From Chryseobacterium aureum (lineage in GTDB: Bacteria; Bacteroidota; Bacteroidia; Flavobacteriales; Weeksellaceae), in the NCBI RefSeq assembly GCF_003971235.1, contig NZ_CP034661.1:1860001-1924000 (forward strand): a stretch of 64,000 bases of DNA, given 5' to 3'. A program made the translations under genes and the position numbers. A model generated the notes under the pieces. It did not search any database, was not told where the DNA came from, and saw nothing but the letters and a program-made list of their open reading frames with translations. Shown here piece by piece: positions 62,568 to 64,000 of the stretch (position 1 is its first letter; each line of letters opens with the position of its first letter).

Positions 62568-62927
62568 ATGAAACAACTGCTCATTTTAACCTGCCTGTCT
62601 GTATTATTATTTGCTTTTACAAATACTACACAACATAATGGTATTGTATTTAAGAAGAATGAATATCTAGGTGAATGGCCATTTTCAGTTGATGAGATAG
62701 AGGTTTTCTGCAATGGATATAAAGAAATCTATTGTACAGCAAGTAATAGAAAAACCTATTCACTAAATGGATCTGCGAAAGGAATATCAACAAATGATAA
62801 GTCCATTAACAAAGTTGAAGGAATCTGGTTGGATGACCCCAAATATCCAGGACTAAAAATCCCTACACAGATTTTATCTCTCAAGGGCTCACGCTTTGTA
62901 AAATCAAATAATATGCAAATGTTATAG
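62568..62927 (+). CDS. DUF2511-like exported protein
   Basis: 119 residues from the ATG at 62568, chosen because it gives a normal signal peptide (MKQLLILTCLSVLLFAFTN), rather than the open frame back to 62475. The core GEWPFSVDEIEVFCNGYKEIYC ... RKTYSLNGSAKGIS matches the DUF2511 pattern (YebY-like): WPF, Cys, then K-TYALNGTA. The family is of unknown role. A strange gene to find in a defence island; it is followed directly (no gap) by the nuclease gene at 62928. Confidence 0.7.
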   Translation: MKQLLILTCLSVLLFAFTNTTQHNGIVFKKNEYLGEWPFSVDEIEVFCNGYKEIYCTASNRKTYSLNGSAKGISTNDKSINKVEGIWLDDPKYPGLKIPTQILSLKGSRFVKSNNMQML

Positions 62928-63947
62928 ATGAGTTATACATTCAGAAATACAGAAATCAATAATGAGAAAGCATCGGTTTTTGAAACCAAATCACTTCTTT
63001 ATCTTATTGGTAAAAGCTGCAGTAAAAAAGAAATCGAATATATCACATTTGATTGTTTCAATGATGTAAGTGGAATTGACAAAAGCGGAACCAATATTTG
63101 GGATATACAGTCTAAAAATGAAGCAAAACTTAATCCTAAAAAGATTGGAAAATATTTGTTTACACTTTTTGATAATTCAATTTCAAAATTAAGCTTTAAA
63201 GAATTCATTTTTTTTACACAAAAATTAGATGAAAATTATAAAACAGATACCAATCTGAATATTTATAATTGTTCAAATTTCAAGACACAAACTCTAGACA
63301 GAATTAAAAATGGACTGGTAAAAGAAGTCAACAGAGTGCTAGGTGATGCTACCATCTATACTGTAGATATTGAGAAATTCTTAAATAATGTCATAATTGT
63401 TGAAGATGATACAACCGAAGAAGAATACCTTAAGCTGATAATTAAATTCAAAAATAAATCATTAAAGAATGATGATTTTTATTTAACTGCATTTAAGGAA
63501 TTAAGAGACATACAATCTTCTAAGAAAAATTCTTACATTGAAAATGAAACAATCGCTAACATTTTAGATGTCATAAAATATAATAGACATCTAAAAATAC
63601 TTGATATTGATACATTTATACTTTGTAGAATTCTTGGTTTCGAACTATTTACATACAAAGGAATTCCTATATATTTTTCAGTATATACAGATCACCTAGT
63701 GATTGATGATAGGAAAGATCTGGTTCAGGACTGTAATTCCAATTTATCGCGTTGTTTATTTAACAAAAATAGTAATAAAGAATTTTGGAGCATTTGTGAA
63801 AGAATTATTTCGCACCTTGAAAATAATAGTCAAAAAGATGTTGAAAAAATATTCCAATCTATCTTCAATGCTTATGTAATAAAATTCAGCTATCTTGATC
63901 AAACTACAATAAAATACTTAATTGCCCTAATAATAGAAGGTCTATAA
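62928..63947 (+). CDS. Nuclease component of a probable ABC-three-component defence system
   Basis: 339 residues. The N-terminal domain shows YITFDCFNDVSGID followed by NIWDIQSKNE: D46 and Q61-x-K63, the QxK variant of the PD-(D/E)xK nuclease fold, as in Cap4/DUF4297-like enzymes. Downstream YLFTLFDNSISKLSF fits the ABC-3C effector group I recall. The middle and C-terminal parts are helical. Its stop overlaps the next gene's start (TAATG), the next gene being the predicted ABC ATPase. The system label rests on these motifs, not on a search. Confidence 0.6.
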   Translation: MSYTFRNTEINNEKASVFETKSLLYLIGKSCSKKEIEYITFDCFNDVSGIDKSGTNIWDIQSKNEAKLNPKKIGKYLFTLFDNSISKLSFKEFIFFTQKLDENYKTDTNLNIYNCSNFKTQTLDRIKNGLVKEVNRVLGDATIYTVDIEKFLNNVIIVEDDTTEEEYLKLIIKFKNKSLKNDDFYLTAFKELRDIQSSKKNSYIENETIANILDVIKYNRHLKILDIDTFILCRILGFELFTYKGIPIYFSVYTDHLVIDDRKDLVQDCNSNLSRCLFNKNSNKEFWSICERIISHLENNSQKDVEKIFQSIFNAYVIKFSYLDQTTIKYLIALIIEGL

Positions 63948-64000
63948 TGATTATAAAAAAAGTTGCCATAGGAAATGCGTCTGAAGCATTTATCGAAGAC
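63947..64000 (+). CDS. ABC-type ATPase of the three-component system, N-terminal fragment
   Basis: Only 18 codons are in the window (MIIKKVAIGNASEAFIED). This beginning is like the large SMC/RecN-like ATPases of ABC-three-component systems, which continue with a P-loop soon after; that part is outside. TAATG overlap with the gene before it supports co-translation. Confidence 0.55.
   Translation, partial: MIIKKVAIGNASEAFIED

Overview
The window reads as a chromosomal segment of a flavobacterium of the Chryseobacterium/Elizabethkingia type (Weeksellaceae). The reasons are AT-rich DNA, Bacteroidota promoters (TTG - about 19-21 nt - TAnnTTTG), gldB/gldC next to nadE, a type IX secretion (T9SS) cargo protein, Bacteroidota-type T6SS Hcp/VgrG, a PafA alkaline phosphatase close to the Elizabethkingia meningoseptica enzyme, and many SusC-era lipoproteins and porins. 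No tRNA, rRNA or CRISPR array was seen.

Layout. 1-1.7 kb: T6SS tube protein and a VgrG cut by the window start. 2-5.7 kb: small metabolic genes, then a minus-strand barnase / archaemetzincin / barstar triad. 5.8-11.5 kb: nadE, two GNATs, an LRR protein, gldB-gldC, a cystathionine gamma-synthase-type enzyme. 11.6-15.8 kb: a DinB protein, a REP-associated transposase flanked by paired palindromic units, a Sua5/YrdC protein, a CCA-adding-type enzyme. 15.9-19.1 kb: a vitamin B12 uptake operon (BtuB-like receptor plus BtuG-like propeller lipoprotein) under a cobalamin riboswitch with a near-perfect promoter. 19.1-29 kb: T9SS cargo, a TPR/AraC regulator with a TPR partner lacking the HTH, PafA, several small enzymes, and a double-glycine leader peptide. 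29.2-33.1 kb: malate dehydrogenase and a heme oxygenase-bacteriophytochrome operon. 33.4-40.6 kb: an apparent dicarboxylate uptake and oxidation cluster (Ntn-hydrolase, porin, DASS transporter, succinate dehydrogenase/fumarate reductase CAB). 40.7-51.6 kb: housekeeping and hypothetical genes, including a duplicated mini-module (tiny one-TM protein plus a DUF7674-like protein) and a MauG-type peroxidase.

At about 52.1 kb a beta-barrel gene is broken off in mid-gene, and from there to the right end the window looks accessory. It holds a hydrolase/O-methyltransferase/AraC cluster, a direct-repeat remnant, and a defence island. The island comprises a 1058-residue SF2 helicase with a nuclease-like C-terminus, an AbiH gene broken by one frameshift in an A run, an HTH-DUF6922-type fusion, a PIN-like 463-residue protein, a small protein and a DUF2511 lipoprotein-like gene. 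It ends with the first two genes of what looks like an ABC-three-component system (QxK-type nuclease plus ABC/SMC-like ATPase, cut by the window end).

Family assignments rest on motif recognition by eye; no database search was run.
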